NCBI RefSeq assembly: GCF_000328705.1
Contig: NC_019673.1
Coordinates: forward strand, 248,001-312,000
Origin: Saccharothrix espanaensis DSM 44229
Lineage (GTDB): Bacteria > Actinomycetota > Actinomycetes > Mycobacteriales > Pseudonocardiaceae
Length of the DNA: 64,000 nucleotides
Direction of reading: 5' to 3'
The notes under the pieces were generated by a model. It made no database searches. It was not told the origin of the DNA and was given only the letters and a program-made list of their open reading frames with translations. A program made the translations under genes and the position numbers. Below are positions 11,105 through 20,539 of this stretch, in pieces. Within the stretch, counting starts at the first letter, position 1. The number at the start of each line of letters is the position of its first letter.

Positions 11105-11110
11105 TAGTCT
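11105..11110 (+). promoter_or_regulatory. -10 box of the lysC-asd operon
   Basis: TAGTCT fits TANNNT and lies 55 nt upstream of the lysC GTG, giving a leadered transcript with a GGAGGGAGAGG ribosome site before the start. Confidence 0.4.
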
Positions 11111-11164
11111 GCCCTTCGAGCTGGGGTTTCCCCGCTCAGGCATCGGCTCGGAGGGAGAGGCTCA

Positions 11165-12430
11165 GTGGCGCTCGTCGTCCAGAAGTACGGCGGTTCCTCG
11201 GTCGGGAACGCCGAGCGGATCAAACGGGTGGCCGAGCGCATCGTCGCGACCCGCAAGGCGGGCAACGACGTCGTGGTGGCCGTCTCCGCGATGGGCGACA
11301 CGACCGACGAGCTGCTCGACCTCGCCCGCCAGGTGTCCCCGGTGCCGCCCGCCCGCGAGATGGACATGCTGCTCACCTCCGGTGAGCGCATCTCCATGTC
11401 GTTGCTGGCGATGGCGATCCACTCGCTGGGCGCCCAGGCGCGCTCGTACACCGGCTCGCAGGCCGGCGTGCTGACGACCTCCGTGCACGGCAAGGCGCGC
11501 ATCATCGACGTGACGCCCAGCCGCATCCAGGACGCGCTGGCCGACGGGGCCATCGCGATCGTCGCGGGCTTCCAGGGCGTGAGCCAGGACAGCAAGGAGA
11601 TCACCACGCTCGGCCGGGGCGGCACCGACACCACCGCGGTGGCGTTGGCGGCGGCGCTCAAGGCCGACGTGTGCGAGATCTACACCGACGTGGACGGCGT
11701 GTTCACCGCCGACCCGCGCATCGTGCCGAACGCCCGGCGGCTGGAGACCATCACCTACGAGGAGATGCTCGAGATGGCGGCGTGCGGGGCCAAGGTGCTC
11801 ATGCTCCGCTGCGTCGAGTACGCCCGCCGCTACGGCGTCCCGGTGCACGTCCGATCTTCGTTCAGCAACAAGCCCGGGACCATCGTGTCCGGGTCAGTGG
11901 AGGACCTTCCCGTGGAACAGGCGATGATCACCGGCGTCGCGCACGACCGGTCCGAGGCCAAGGTGACCGTGACCGCGGTCCCCGACCACCCCGGCGTGGC
12001 GGCCCGGATCTTCCGGGTCGTGGCCGAGGCGGAACTCGACATCGACATGGTCGTGCAGAACGTCTCCCAGGCCATGTCCGGCCGCACCGACGTGACCTTC
12101 ACGCTGTCGAAGGACGACGGCCCGCGCGCGGTGGCGGCGCTGGAGAAGGTGCGCGAGGAGATCGGCTTCGAAGCGGTCCTCTACGACGACCACGTGGGCA
12201 AGGTGTCGCTGATCGGCGCGGGGATGCGCTCGCACCCCGGCGTGACGGCGACCTTCTGCGAGGCCCTGGCCACCGCCGGGGTGAACATCGAGATCATCTC
12301 GACGTCGGAGATCCGGATCTCGGTCATCTGCCGCGACACCCAGCTCGACGACGCGGTCCGTGCGCTGCACGACGCGTTCGAGCTGGGTGGCGACGAAGAG
12401 GCCGTGGTGTACGCGGGGAGTGGACGATGA
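11165..12430 (+). CDS. lysC: Aspartate kinase
   Basis: It phosphorylates aspartate, the entry step to lysine/diaminopimelate, threonine and methionine. The 421 residues begin with [14 protein letters not shown], the KYGGSS ATP/Asp site of the amino-acid kinase fold, and [16 protein letters not shown] motifs follow at about 140-152. Two ACT domains occupy residues ~265-421 and are the usual site of concerted Lys/Thr feedback. Start GTG 11165 has GGAGGGAGAGG just upstream. The stop overlaps asd by ATGA. An in-frame GTG at 11912 with its own ribosome site would give the separate beta subunit. Confidence 0.97.
   Translation: MALVVQKYGGSSVGNAERIKRVAERIVATRKAGNDVVVAVSAMGDTTDELLDLARQVSPVPPAREMDMLLTSGERISMSLLAMAIHSLGAQARSYTGSQAGVLTTSVHGKARIIDVTPSRIQDALADGAIAIVAGFQGVSQDSKEITTLGRGGTDTTAVALAAALKADVCEIYTDVDGVFTADPRIVPNARRLETITYEEMLEMAACGAKVLMLRCVEYARRYGVPVHVRSSFSNKPGTIVSGSVEDLPVEQAMITGVAHDRSEAKVTVTAVPDHPGVAARIFRVVAEAELDIDMVVQNVSQAMSGRTDVTFTLSKDDGPRAVAALEKVREEIGFEAVLYDDHVGKVSLIGAGMRSHPGVTATFCEALATAGVNIEIISTSEIRISVICRDTQLDDAVRALHDAFELGGDEEAVVYAGSGR
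11912..12430 (+). CDS. Aspartate kinase beta subunit from an internal start
   Basis: GTG 11912 is in frame with lysC and has GGAGG at 11899-11903, 8 nt upstream, a better ribosome site than most gene starts here. Translation from it gives 172 residues beginning [20 protein letters not shown], which is exactly the regulatory ACT-domain part. In Corynebacterium and Bacillus the alpha2-beta2 enzyme gets its beta subunit from such an internal in-frame start, and the corynebacterial beta subunit is of this size. The site is seen; use is inferred. Confidence 0.7.
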   Translation: MEQAMITGVAHDRSEAKVTVTAVPDHPGVAARIFRVVAEAELDIDMVVQNVSQAMSGRTDVTFTLSKDDGPRAVAALEKVREEIGFEAVLYDDHVGKVSLIGAGMRSHPGVTATFCEALATAGVNIEIISTSEIRISVICRDTQLDDAVRALHDAFELGGDEEAVVYAGSGR

Positions 12431-13488
12431 GCCCGACGCTGGCCCTGGTGGGCGCGACCGGTGCCGTGGGCACCGTCATGATCGAGATCATCAACGGCCG
12501 GCCGTCGGTGCCGTGGGGCGAGATCAGGCTGATCGCCTCGCCCCGCTCGGCGGGCAAGAGGATCACCGTGCGCGGCGAGGAGCTGACCGTGGTCGCGCTG
12601 TCGCCGGAGGCGTTCGACGGCGTCGACGTCGCGATGTTCGACGTGCCCGACGAGGTGTCCGCGCAGTGGGCCCCGATCGCGGCCGAGCGCGGCGCGGTGG
12701 CGGTCGACAACTCCGGCGCGTTCCGGATGGACCCGGACGTGCCGCTGGTGGTGCCCGAGGTGAACGCGGACGAGATCTCCGCGCGCCCCAAGGGGATCAT
12801 CGCGAACCCGAACTGCACGACGCTGTCCATGATGGCCGCGCTCGGCGCGCTGCACCGGGAGTTCGGGCTGCGCGAGCTGGTCGTGGCGTCCTACCAGGCG
12901 GCCTCCGGCGGCGGGCAGTCCGCGATCGACCGGCTCTACGGCGAGCTGGAGGCGTTGGCGGGCAAGCAGGTCGGCGTCCGCGCCGGCGACGTGCGGGAGG
13001 CGCTGGAGGCGGCGGGCCTGCCGGTCTCGGAGTCCCCGTTCCCGGCCCCGCTGGCGCTCAACGTGGTGCCGTGGGCCGGTTCGCTCAAGGACGACGGCTG
13101 GACCAGCGAGGAGCTCAAGGTCCGCAACGAGTCCCGCAAGATCCTCGGCATCCCGGACCTGAAGGTGTCGGCGACGTGCGTCCGGGTGCCCGTGGTGACC
13201 ACGCACTCGTTGGCCGTGCACGCGACCTTCGCCCGTGAGGTGACCGTCGAGCAGGCGCACAAGATCCTCGCCGAGCAGCCGACCATCGTCCTGGTGGACG
13301 ACCCGGCGGCGAAGAAGTTCCCGACGCCGGCCGACGTCGTGGGCGAGGACCCGACGTACGTGGGCCGGGTGCGCCAGGCGCTGGACTTCCCGAACACGCT
13401 GGACTTCTTCGTGTGCGGCGACAACCTGCGCAAGGGCGCGGCGCTGAACACCTACGAGATCGCCGAAGAGCTGGTCGGCCGCCTGTAG
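12427..13488 (+). CDS. asd: Aspartate-semialdehyde dehydrogenase
   Basis: It reduces aspartyl phosphate from the preceding enzyme to the semialdehyde with NADPH. The 353 residues start with the Rossmann motif [11 protein letters not shown]; the catalytic Cys is C130 in [10 protein letters not shown], with [12 protein letters not shown] after it and the acid/base His in the [15 protein letters not shown] region. The ATG shares bases with the lysC TGA (ATGA), so the two enzymes are translationally coupled. A hairpin follows at 13512-13554. Confidence 0.97.
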   Translation: MSPTLALVGATGAVGTVMIEIINGRPSVPWGEIRLIASPRSAGKRITVRGEELTVVALSPEAFDGVDVAMFDVPDEVSAQWAPIAAERGAVAVDNSGAFRMDPDVPLVVPEVNADEISARPKGIIANPNCTTLSMMAALGALHREFGLRELVVASYQAASGGGQSAIDRLYGELEALAGKQVGVRAGDVREALEAAGLPVSESPFPAPLALNVVPWAGSLKDDGWTSEELKVRNESRKILGIPDLKVSATCVRVPVVTTHSLAVHATFAREVTVEQAHKILAEQPTIVLVDDPAAKKFPTPADVVGEDPTYVGRVRQALDFPNTLDFFVCGDNLRKGAALNTYEIAEELVGRL

Positions 13489-13511
13489 CCGCCCGCTCGT
13501 CCGCTCGCCGA

Positions 13512-13554
13512 CGACCCCGCCCGATCCCGGCCCGCCCGGTTTCCGGCGGGGTCG
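13512..13554 (+). terminator. lysC-asd terminator hairpin
   Basis: Ten-bp arms CGACCCCGCC (13512-13521) and its complement (13545-13554) flank a 23-nt loop that is itself GC-rich, 23 nt after the asd stop. Confidence 0.6.
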
Positions 13555-13567
13555 CCGTGTTCCGACC

Positions 13568-13640
13568 GACGGCGGGTCCGGCGGTTCGGCGGGACGGCAA
13601 GTCCGGCGGTTCGGCGGGTTCGGCGGGTTCGGCGAGGGTC
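13568..13640. repeat. Low-complexity GGC-rich direct repeats
   Basis: The intergenic stretch is built of variants of TCCGGCGGTTCGGCGGG, with two near copies and further GTTCGGCGG units. It looks like slippage-prone non-coding DNA; no gene is seen between asd and the kinase. Confidence 0.6.
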
Positions 13641-13703
13641 CGGTGGGATCATCGCGTTGTCGCGGGACGGTTCGGTTCGGTGGTGGGCGGGTAGGTTCGA
13701 CGC

Positions 13704-15131
13704 ATGGCTGACGCGGTGCTGGCGGTCGACCTGGGCACGACGGCGACCAAGGTCATCGCGGTCGACCGCGACGCGGCCGTGCTCGGGTCGGCGGAGTACG
13801 GCTACCCGATGCGCATCACGCCCTCCGGCGAGGCGACGCACGACCCCGAGGTGGTGTTCGAGGCCGCGCTGCGGGCGTTGGCGGAGGTCGCCGCGCTGGG
13901 GCACCGGGTGCACGCCCTGGTGCTCACCGGCGCGATGCACACGTTGCTGGGGTTGGACTCCGGCGGTGTGCCGGTCACGCCGTCGTTGAGCTGGGCCGAC
14001 AACCGGGCGGTGGCCGAGGCGTCGGGGCTGCGCGGCACGGCCGAGGGGCGCGCGCTGCACCGTGAGACCGGCACCCCCGTGCACACCATGTCGCCGCTGG
14101 TGAAGCTGGCGTGGTTCCGGGCGCGCGGGATCACGGCGGACTCGTGGTGCGGGCTCAAGGACTACGTGGCCCTGCGCCTGACCGGTCGGCTGGTGACCGA
14201 GTACTCGTCCGCGTCCGGCAGCGGGCTGATGGACCTGCGGGCGTTGGCGTGGCACCCCGACGCGCTGGCGTTCGCCGGGGTGCGGGCGGCCGAGCTGCCC
14301 GAACTGCTGTCGCCGACGACCGTGTTGCCGCTGGTCCTCGACGTGCCCGGGATTCCGCGCGGGGTGCCGGTGGTGCTGGGCGGCGGTGACGGCCCGATGG
14401 CGAACCTCGGGGTCGGCGCGGTGGTGCCCGGGGTGGCGGCCGTGTCGTTGGGCACCAGCGGGGCGTTGCGGGTGGTGCGCGACGAGCCCGCGGTGGACGA
14501 GCAGGAGCGGGTGTTCTGCTACGCCATCGCCGACGGGCTGTGGGTGCTGGGCGGCGCGGTGAGCAACGGCGGGGTCGTCGCGCAGTGGGCCGCCGACACG
14601 TTCAAAGCGGACGTGACGACGTTGTTGCGGGAGGCGGCGGACGTCCCGCCGGGCGCGTCGGGCGTGATCGCGCTGCCGTACCTGCTGGGGGAGCGGGCCC
14701 CGTGGTGGGACCCGGACGCGCGGTCGGCGTTGATCGGGGTGCGGCGGGAGCACGGCCGCGCGGAGATCACCCGGGCGTTGGTGGAGGGCGTGGCCCAGCA
14801 GCTGGCGCTGGTGCTGGACGCGGTGCGCTCGGTGGCCGACGTGCACGCCGTGCGGGTGACGGGCGGCGCGTTCCGCAGCGACCTGTGGGCGTCGGTGCTG
14901 GCGTCGGCGCTCGGCCTGGACCTGGAACTGGCCGAGGACAGCGAGGGCTCGGGCGTCGGCGCGGCGCTGCTGGCGTGGCACGCGCTGGGCGACCTGCCGG
15001 ACCTGCGCACGGCGGCGACGTTGATCGAACCGACCCGGGTCATCCACCCCGACGCCGAGGCCGCGCGCTACTACGCGCAACACCGCCCGCTTGTCGGACA
15101 GCTCTACGAGGCACTGCACAAGCTCGGCTGA
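13704..15131 (+). CDS. FGGY-family carbohydrate kinase, gluconokinase-like
   Basis: The 475 residues have the two-domain actin-like fold of sugar kinases: phosphate-1 motif VLAVDLGTTATKVIAVD at 5-21, SLSWADNRA at about 92-100, the GTSGALRVV phosphate-2 region near 250, and GGAFRSDLWASVLASAL near 387, typical of the gluconate subgroup. It would phosphorylate gluconate or a related sugar acid with ATP. TAGGTT at 13692-13697 stands 6 nt before the ATG, so the mRNA is probably leaderless. No sugar transporter or repressor is adjacent. Confidence 0.85.
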   Translation: MADAVLAVDLGTTATKVIAVDRDAAVLGSAEYGYPMRITPSGEATHDPEVVFEAALRALAEVAALGHRVHALVLTGAMHTLLGLDSGGVPVTPSLSWADNRAVAEASGLRGTAEGRALHRETGTPVHTMSPLVKLAWFRARGITADSWCGLKDYVALRLTGRLVTEYSSASGSGLMDLRALAWHPDALAFAGVRAAELPELLSPTTVLPLVLDVPGIPRGVPVVLGGGDGPMANLGVGAVVPGVAAVSLGTSGALRVVRDEPAVDEQERVFCYAIADGLWVLGGAVSNGGVVAQWAADTFKADVTTLLREAADVPPGASGVIALPYLLGERAPWWDPDARSALIGVRREHGRAEITRALVEGVAQQLALVLDAVRSVADVHAVRVTGGAFRSDLWASVLASALGLDLELAEDSEGSGVGAALLAWHALGDLPDLRTAATLIEPTRVIHPDAEAARYYAQHRPLVGQLYEALHKLG

Positions 15132-15431
15132 CCCAGGTAGAAGTGTTGGACGATCCTCATGCGGCCGATTGACGGGCGATTTAGCCGCCGGTCGTGAGGG
15201 ATCGGCTGGAACTGCGTTCCTCCCACTTCGGGTTCAGCCCCAACGCCGGGCGGTAGAGGTCGGCGATCCGGTAGATCCGGATCCCGGGCCGGCCGAGGAA
15301 GCCGTGCCGGGGTTGGCGGCCCGGCACCGCCGCGACGGCGACCTGCGCGACCGTCTACCAGGCCCTCGAGCACGACCTGTCGTCCCGCTTCCGGGACGAT
15401 CGCGAGTCCTGCACCGAGGCGAAGGGCCTGT
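15132..15431. other. Intergenic region with possible gene relics
   Basis: No complete gene is seen here. On the minus strand a frame ending at TAA 15181 reads protein-like text (FLGRPGIRIYRIADLYRPAL, then GLNPKWEERS) without a start. On the plus strand about 15340-15470 reads DLSSRFRDDRESCTEAKG followed by LFIREALRAVGG, again without a start. Both resemble ends of lost genes, but neither is identified. Confidence 0.35.
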
Positions 15432-16610
15432 TCATCCGGGAAGCCCTGCGCGCGGTCGGCGGCTCCTGGCCGTCAGCACCATCGAGCCCGCGGCGATCGC
15501 CACCGCGCCCAGGCCCGCCACGAAGTAGCCCCAGGCGGGCGACGAGTGGTCGATGACGAACCCGGCGAACGGCGCGCCGAGCGCCGCGCCCAGCGTGAAC
15601 GCCGAGCCCTGCAAGCCCATCGCCTCGCCCCGCGCCGAGCCCGGCGTCATCCGGGTGATCGCCTCGCCGGTCCCGGCGATGGTCGGCGCGCACAGGAAGT
15701 TCGTCGGCACCAGCGCGAGCGCGAGCAGCCACGGCGTCCCGCCGAACAGCCCGATCGGCACCGCGAGCACGCCCATCAACCCCATCATCACCCACACCGG
15801 CGGCACCCGGTCCAGCGCGCCGTAGACGAACCCGCCGACCAGCGACGCCACGCACATGACCGCGATCAGCGCGCCCGTCCAGTCGGTCAGCCCCATCCCG
15901 CGCATGGACGCGACCACCGCGACCTCGACCCCGGACAGCACGAACGTCGCGCCGCCCGCGCTGATCAGCACGCCGACCACCCGCCCGGTCAGCCACTGCG
16001 AGCGCGGCACCGGCGCGCCGTGGTCCACGTCGTCGCGCACCGGCGGGTTGACCGCGTACAGGACCAGCCCGAACACCACCATCGACGCGCCGATCGCCCA
16101 CATCGCGACCCGGCTGTGCCAGTGCGTGGTGAGGAACACGCCCAGCGCCGGCCCGGCCATGAACGCCACCTCGACGGCCATCGAGTCCATCGCCAGCGCG
16201 GTCCGCCGGCCCTCCTCGCCGACCAGGGCGGTGGTGATCTGCCGGCCGATCTGCATGACCGGCATCACCGCGATCCCGGACACGAAGCAGGTGACCAGCA
16301 GCACCTCGAACGGCAGGAACGGCGCGATGAACCAGAACAGCGCCTCGGACCCCATCGACAGGGCGAGCATCACGCGCAGCCCGCGCCGGTCGGTCAGCCG
16401 CCCCATCAGCGGCGCGCCGACCGCGATGCCGATCGTGGCCATCGCGCCGACCAGGCCCGCCGCGCCGTAGCCGCGCTCCAGGCTGAGCAGCACGTGCATG
16501 GTGATGGTCATGCCCGCCGCCGTCGCGGGTATCCGGGCGACCAGCATCAGCAGCATCAGGGACGGCAGCCGAGGCGTGCGCAGGACCGCGAGGTAGGGGG
16601 CGAGGTTCAC
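15432..16610 (-). CDS. MFS transporter
   Basis: The protein has 392 residues and twelve predicted helices. After the second helix comes GRLTDRRGLRVM, the MFS motif A (GxLaDRxGrR) between helices 2 and 3. The best match is to sugar- or drug-efflux MFS proteins of the SetA type. GTG 16610 is chosen as it gives a normal N-terminus (NLAPYLAVLRTPRLPSLMLL); longer versions run into the divergent fur-like gene. It shares an 85-bp regulatory gap with that regulator, so iron- or peroxide-linked control is possible. Confidence 0.83.
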   Translation of the reverse strand: MNLAPYLAVLRTPRLPSLMLLMLVARIPATAAGMTITMHVLLSLERGYGAAGLVGAMATIGIAVGAPLMGRLTDRRGLRVMLALSMGSEALFWFIAPFLPFEVLLVTCFVSGIAVMPVMQIGRQITTALVGEEGRRTALAMDSMAVEVAFMAGPALGVFLTTHWHSRVAMWAIGASMVVFGLVLYAVNPPVRDDVDHGAPVPRSQWLTGRVVGVLISAGGATFVLSGVEVAVVASMRGMGLTDWTGALIAVMCVASLVGGFVYGALDRVPPVWVMMGLMGVLAVPIGLFGGTPWLLALALVPTNFLCAPTIAGTGEAITRMTPGSARGEAMGLQGSAFTLGAALGAPFAGFVIDHSSPAWGYFVAGLGAVAIAAGSMVLTARSRRPRAGLPG

Positions 16611-16640
16611 CTGGTCATCTTCACCTGGCCGGGCAAGAGG

Positions 16641-16685
16641 TTTAACCATTCGTTTTCTTGACTGATTCCAAAAAACATGGTGGAG
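16641..16685. promoter_or_regulatory. AT-rich divergent promoter region with Fur-family operator candidate
   Basis: In otherwise GC-rich DNA this stretch contains TTTAACCATTCGTTTTC and TTGACTGATTCCAAAAAAC (TTGACT at 16658-16663). AT-rich sites of this kind just upstream of furA-catalase operons bind the FurA/CatR repressor in streptomycetes and mycobacteria. Here it would serve both the regulator and the MFS gene. Confidence 0.5.
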
Positions 16686-16695
16686 TGGTGGAGCT

Positions 16696-17115
16696 ATGAC
16701 CCCAGGACCACGCGAACTGCTCAAGGACGCCGGGCTGCGCATCACCGCCCCCCGGATCGCTGTCCTCGACTGGCTCGTCGACCACCCCCACGCGACCGCC
16801 GACCAGGTCGCGGACGGCGTGCGGACCAGGCTGGGGACGGTGTCCACGCAGGCCGTCTACGACGTGCTCAACGCGTGCTCACGAGCCGGCCTGCTGCGCC
16901 GCATCGAGCCCGCCGGTCACCCGGCGCGCTACGAGACGCGGATCGGTGACAACCACCACCACCTCGTGTGCAGGCAGTGCGGACGGACCGAGGACGTCGA
17001 CTGCGTCCACGGTGCCGCGCCCTGCCTGGAGCCCTCGGACACGGTCGGCTTCGCCGTGGACGAGGCGGAGGTCCTGTTCTGGGGTTCGTGCCCGGACTGC
17101 CGTCCGGCCACCTGA
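16696..17115 (+). CDS. Fur family transcriptional regulator (FurA/CatR type)
   Basis: The protein has 139 residues. The winged-helix domain lies at about 1-80 (GLRITAPRIAVLDWLVDHPHA, QAVYDVLNACSRAGLLRRI), the metal site is NHHHLVCRQCGRTEDVDC, and a second CxxC is in SCPDCRP, so the structural-zinc cysteines are complete. It stands 30 nt before a catalase gene, the standard arrangement of a peroxide-sensing repressor with its target. The protein most likely represses its own operon until oxidised. Confidence 0.92.
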   Translation: MTPGPRELLKDAGLRITAPRIAVLDWLVDHPHATADQVADGVRTRLGTVSTQAVYDVLNACSRAGLLRRIEPAGHPARYETRIGDNHHHLVCRQCGRTEDVDCVHGAAPCLEPSDTVGFAVDEAEVLFWGSCPDCRPAT

Positions 17116-17145
17116 CTGCCGCACCCCCACAGAAGGAGCTAGAGC

Positions 17146-18594
17146 GTGACCCAAGCGCGTCACACGACCAACAACGCAGGCATCCCGGTCGCCAGCGACG
17201 ACCACTCGCTGACGCTGGGCGCGAACGGCCCGATCCTGCTCCAGGATCACTACCTGATCGAGAAGAACGCCCAGTTCAACCGCGAGCGCGTGCCCGAGCG
17301 GGTCGTGCACGCCAAGGGCGGCGGCGCCTTCGGCCACTTCGAGACCACCGAGGACGTCAGCCGCTTCACCAAGGCCGCGCTGTTCCAGCCGGGCGCGAAG
17401 ACCGAGACGCTGCTGCGCTTCTCGACCGTCGCCGGCGAGCTCGGCTCGCCCGACACCTGGCGCGACCCGCGCGGGTTCGCGCTGAAGTTCTACACCTCCG
17501 AGGGCAACTACGACCTGGTCGGCAACAACACCCCGGTGTTCTTCCTGCGCGACCCGATCAAGTTCCCGGACTTCATCCGCTCCCAGAAGCGCCGCGCCGA
17601 CACCGGCCGCCGCGACCACGACATGCAGTGGGACTTCTGGACGTTGCAGCCGCAGACCGCGCACCAGGTGACGTGGCTGATGGGCGACCGGGGCATCCCG
17701 AAGACCTGGCGGCACCAGAACGGCTACGGCTCGCACACCTACCTGTGGGAGAACGCGGCGGGCGAGAAGTTCTGGGTGAAGTACCACTTCAAGACCGACC
17801 AGGGCATCGAGACCCTGACCTCGGACGAGGCCGCCCGGATCGCCGGCGAGGACGCCGACGCGCACCGCGCCGACCTGTGGCACGCCATCGAGCGCGGCGA
17901 GTTCCCGTCGTGGACGCTCAAGGTCCAGGTCATGCCGTACGAGGACGCGAAGGACTACCGCTTCAACCCGTTCGACCTGACCAAGGTGTGGCCGCACGCG
18001 GACTACCCGCTGATCACGGTCGGCAAGCTGGTCCTCGACCGGAACCCGGCGGACTACTTCGCCGAGATCGAGCAGGCCGCGTTCGAGCCCACCAACCTGG
18101 TGCCCGGCATCGGCACGTCCCCGGACAAGATGCTGATCGGCCGCATCTTCTCCTACCCGGACGCCCACCGGTACCGGATCGGCGCGAACTACGCGCAGCT
18201 GCCGGTGAACCGGCCGAAGTCCCCGGTGAACTCGTACGCGAAGGACGGCGCGATGCGCTACACCAACGCGTCCGACCCGGTCTACGCCCCGAACTCCTAC
18301 GGCGGCCCGCACGCGAGCGCCGTGACGGCCGGTGAGACCACCTCGGCCTACGGCGTCCAGGACGAGGTCGTGCGCGCGGCGTACACGCTGCACGCCGAGG
18401 ACGACGACTTCGGCCAGGCCGGCACGCTGATCCGCGAGGTCATGGACGACGCCCAGCGCGAACGCCTGGTGCAGACCGTGATCAGCCACGCGGGCAACGG
18501 CGTGTCCGCCCCGGTGCTGGAGCGCGTCTTCGCGTACTGGCGCAGCATCGACAAGGAGACCGGCGACAAGATCGCCGCCGCCTTCGGCAAGTGA
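17146..18594 (+). CDS. katA: Catalase (monofunctional, small subunit)
   Basis: It degrades hydrogen peroxide with heme. The 482 residues match the clade of ~480-500-residue catalases: the N-terminal [20 protein letters not shown], the distal His in [18 protein letters not shown], and the proximal heme Tyr in [14 protein letters not shown]. Start GTG 17146 has AAGGAG 8 nt upstream. It is cotranscribed with the Fur-type repressor just before it. A terminator hairpin follows the stop. Confidence 0.97.
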   Translation: MTQARHTTNNAGIPVASDDHSLTLGANGPILLQDHYLIEKNAQFNRERVPERVVHAKGGGAFGHFETTEDVSRFTKAALFQPGAKTETLLRFSTVAGELGSPDTWRDPRGFALKFYTSEGNYDLVGNNTPVFFLRDPIKFPDFIRSQKRRADTGRRDHDMQWDFWTLQPQTAHQVTWLMGDRGIPKTWRHQNGYGSHTYLWENAAGEKFWVKYHFKTDQGIETLTSDEAARIAGEDADAHRADLWHAIERGEFPSWTLKVQVMPYEDAKDYRFNPFDLTKVWPHADYPLITVGKLVLDRNPADYFAEIEQAAFEPTNLVPGIGTSPDKMLIGRIFSYPDAHRYRIGANYAQLPVNRPKSPVNSYAKDGAMRYTNASDPVYAPNSYGGPHASAVTAGETTSAYGVQDEVVRAAYTLHAEDDDFGQAGTLIREVMDDAQRERLVQTVISHAGNGVSAPVLERVFAYWRSIDKETGDKIAAAFGK

Positions 18595-18606
18595 CGTAGT
18601 GCCGGC

Positions 18607-18630
18607 GGGGAGGGGCTGCGGCTCCTCCCC
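18607..18630 (+). terminator. katA terminator hairpin
   Basis: GGGGAGG (18607-18613) pairs with CCTCCCC (18624-18630) around a 10-nt loop, 13 nt after the catalase stop. Confidence 0.65.
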
Positions 18631-18681
18631 GTTCGCGCTGTCCGGACCCTCCCGCTGTGACCCTCCCGCTGTCCGGACGGG

Positions 18682-18702
18682 CCGTCCCGCGCGGCGGGAC
18701 GG
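18682..18702 (-). terminator. Terminator hairpin of the esterase gene
   Basis: Nine-bp arms CCGTCCCGC and GCGGGACGG around a GCG loop start 10 nt beyond the esterase stop on the minus strand. Confidence 0.65.
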
Positions 18703-18711
18703 GCCGTCACG

Positions 18712-19779
18712 TCACGCCGTCTCGGTCACGCCCTTGCGCGCGTTGGCCAGCGCCAGCCCGGTGCGCAGCGCGCCCACGGCCTCCGCCACGGCTTCCCGGA
18801 ACACGCCGCCCACCCCGAGGATGTTGGCGTACCCGTGGAACAGCCCCTCGTAGCGCCGCAGCACCACCGGGACCCCTTGGTCGGCGAGCTTCTCGGCGAA
18901 CGCCTCGCCCTCGTCGCGCAACGGGTCGAACCCGGCGGTCGCCAGGTAGGTGGGCGGCAGGCCGCTGAGGTCGTCGGCGAGCAGCACGGAGAGCCTGGGG
19001 TCGGCGTGCGCCGAGCGGGACGGCGCGTAGTGGTCCAGGAACCAGTCCATCTTCCGGTCGGTCAGGAAGAAGCCCTCGCCGAAGATCTCCCGCGAGCGCC
19101 GGCGCACGGTCGCGTCCACCGCCGGGTAGAACAGCAGCAGGAACACCGGTTTGACGGCGTCGGCGTGCAGTGCGGTCACGGCGGCCAGGTTGCCGCCCGC
19201 GCTGTCTCCGCCGACCGCGATCCGGGCCGGGTCGATGCGCAGTTCCGAAGCGTTCGCCACAGCCCACTCGTACGCGGTGCGCGCGTCGTCGGCGGCGGCC
19301 GGGAACGGGTGCTCGGGGGCCAGCCGGTAGTCCGCGGCCAGCACCCGCACGCCCGCCTCGACGGCCAGGAACCGGCACAGGTTGTCGTGGCTGTCGAGGT
19401 CGCCGCTGACCCAGCCGCCACCGTGGTAGAAGACCAGCAGCGGCGAGCCCTCGGCCAGGCCGTGCGGGGTGTAGAAGCGGCCGCCGACGCCGTCCATGGA
19501 CACCGCGCGGACCGTCACGCCCTCGATCACCGGGCCGGACACCAGGAAGTTGCTCCTGGTCAGGGCCGCCCGGTTGGCCGCCGGGGTGGTGGTCTGCCAG
19601 TCCTCGCCGCTGAGCTGCTGCAGGCGCAGCAGCAGGTGCGCCTCGGGGTGCAGGCGCTGGCCGTCGAGGGTGATCGGCGGGCCGGTGATCAGCTTGCGCA
19701 GCGGCCCGGGGAGGCCGAACGCGAAGCGCAGGGCACCGGCCAGGACGCCGGGGGGCAACGACTCGGCGAGCTTCGACAT
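18712..19779 (-). CDS. Alpha/beta hydrolase, hormone-sensitive-lipase-like esterase
   Basis: The protein has 355 residues. The oxyanion motif HGGG (YHGGGWVSGD), the nucleophile elbow GGDSAGGNLA, the acid in GFDPLRDEGEAF and the catalytic His in EGLFHGYANI are all present, defining the HSL group of carboxylesterases. ATG 19779 is chosen because the sequence upstream of it is not conserved in type. The substrate is unknown; short-chain esters are typical. It is divergent from the FMN reductase gene, with a 76-bp gap. Confidence 0.9.
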   Translation of the reverse strand: MSKLAESLPPGVLAGALRFAFGLPGPLRKLITGPPITLDGQRLHPEAHLLLRLQQLSGEDWQTTTPAANRAALTRSNFLVSGPVIEGVTVRAVSMDGVGGRFYTPHGLAEGSPLLVFYHGGGWVSGDLDSHDNLCRFLAVEAGVRVLAADYRLAPEHPFPAAADDARTAYEWAVANASELRIDPARIAVGGDSAGGNLAAVTALHADAVKPVFLLLFYPAVDATVRRRSREIFGEGFFLTDRKMDWFLDHYAPSRSAHADPRLSVLLADDLSGLPPTYLATAGFDPLRDEGEAFAEKLADQGVPVVLRRYEGLFHGYANILGVGGVFREAVAEAVGALRTGLALANARKGVTETA

Positions 19780-19855
19780 GAGACGCACGTTACTCGCCAG
19801 TACACCCCCCGACCAGGTTGGACCTCCAGCTAGGTGGAGGTGGCAGGATCGGGGC

Positions 19856-20416
19856 ATGACGGTCACGGTGGTGGGTATCGGCGGTTCGCTGCGCCCGAAC
19901 TCGCAGTCCGAACGCGCGCTGCGGATCGCGCTGTCCGGCGCGGCGGACGCGGGCGCCAAGGTCATCGAGGTCGTCGGACCGGACCTGGTGCTGCCGTTCT
20001 ACGACCCCGCCGTGGCCGACCGCCCGGACAACGCCCGCCGGCTGGTCGAGGCGCTGCGCCAGGCCGACGGCGTCGTGCTCGTCTCGCCCGGCTACCACGG
20101 CACGGTCTCCGGCCTGGTCAAGAACGCCCTGGACTACGTCGAGGACCTGCGCGAGGACCCGCGGGTCTACCTCGACGGGCGGGCGGTGGGCTGCGTGGCC
20201 GCCGCGCGCGGCTGGCAGGCGTCGGTCACCACGCTGACCGCCCTGCGCTCGATCGTGCACGCGCTGCGCGGCTGGCCCACCCCGCTCGGCTCGGCGATCA
20301 ACTCCCGCGAGGTCGAGTTCGACCTCGAAGGGGGCTGCTCGGATCCCACGGTCGCGGACACTTTGCGCACGATCGGGCGACAGGTGGCGGAGTTCGCCGT
20401 GTCACAAGCCGGTTGA
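19856..20416 (+). CDS. NADPH-dependent FMN reductase
   Basis: The 186 residues have the flavodoxin-like fold: GIGGSLRPNSQSERAL at 7-22 binds the FMN phosphate, and SPGYHGTVSGLVKNALDYVE is the conserved active-site loop of the NADPH:FMN/quinone reductases (ArsH/ChrR/SsuE group). It may supply reduced flavin or detoxify quinones. It precedes Ohr and Dps on the same strand, together an oxidative-stress group, though 123 bp separates it from ohr. Confidence 0.88.
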   Translation: MTVTVVGIGGSLRPNSQSERALRIALSGAADAGAKVIEVVGPDLVLPFYDPAVADRPDNARRLVEALRQADGVVLVSPGYHGTVSGLVKNALDYVEDLREDPRVYLDGRAVGCVAAARGWQASVTTLTALRSIVHALRGWPTPLGSAINSREVEFDLEGGCSDPTVADTLRTIGRQVAEFAVSQAG

Positions 20417-20539
20417 CGGTTCTACTGGGCGGGTACGCCTGGACCGGCGTGAGCTGCCGCGCCACGCGGTGCGGTCCGGTGCGAACCGGGTGTCGAGGGG
20501 GAGAGGAACCCCGAACCACCAGCTCGAAGGAGAACGTTG

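Noticed and set aside
13452..15119. 555-codon open frame opposite the FGGY kinase
   Set aside because: Low-complexity product; the plus strand carries all kinase motifs.
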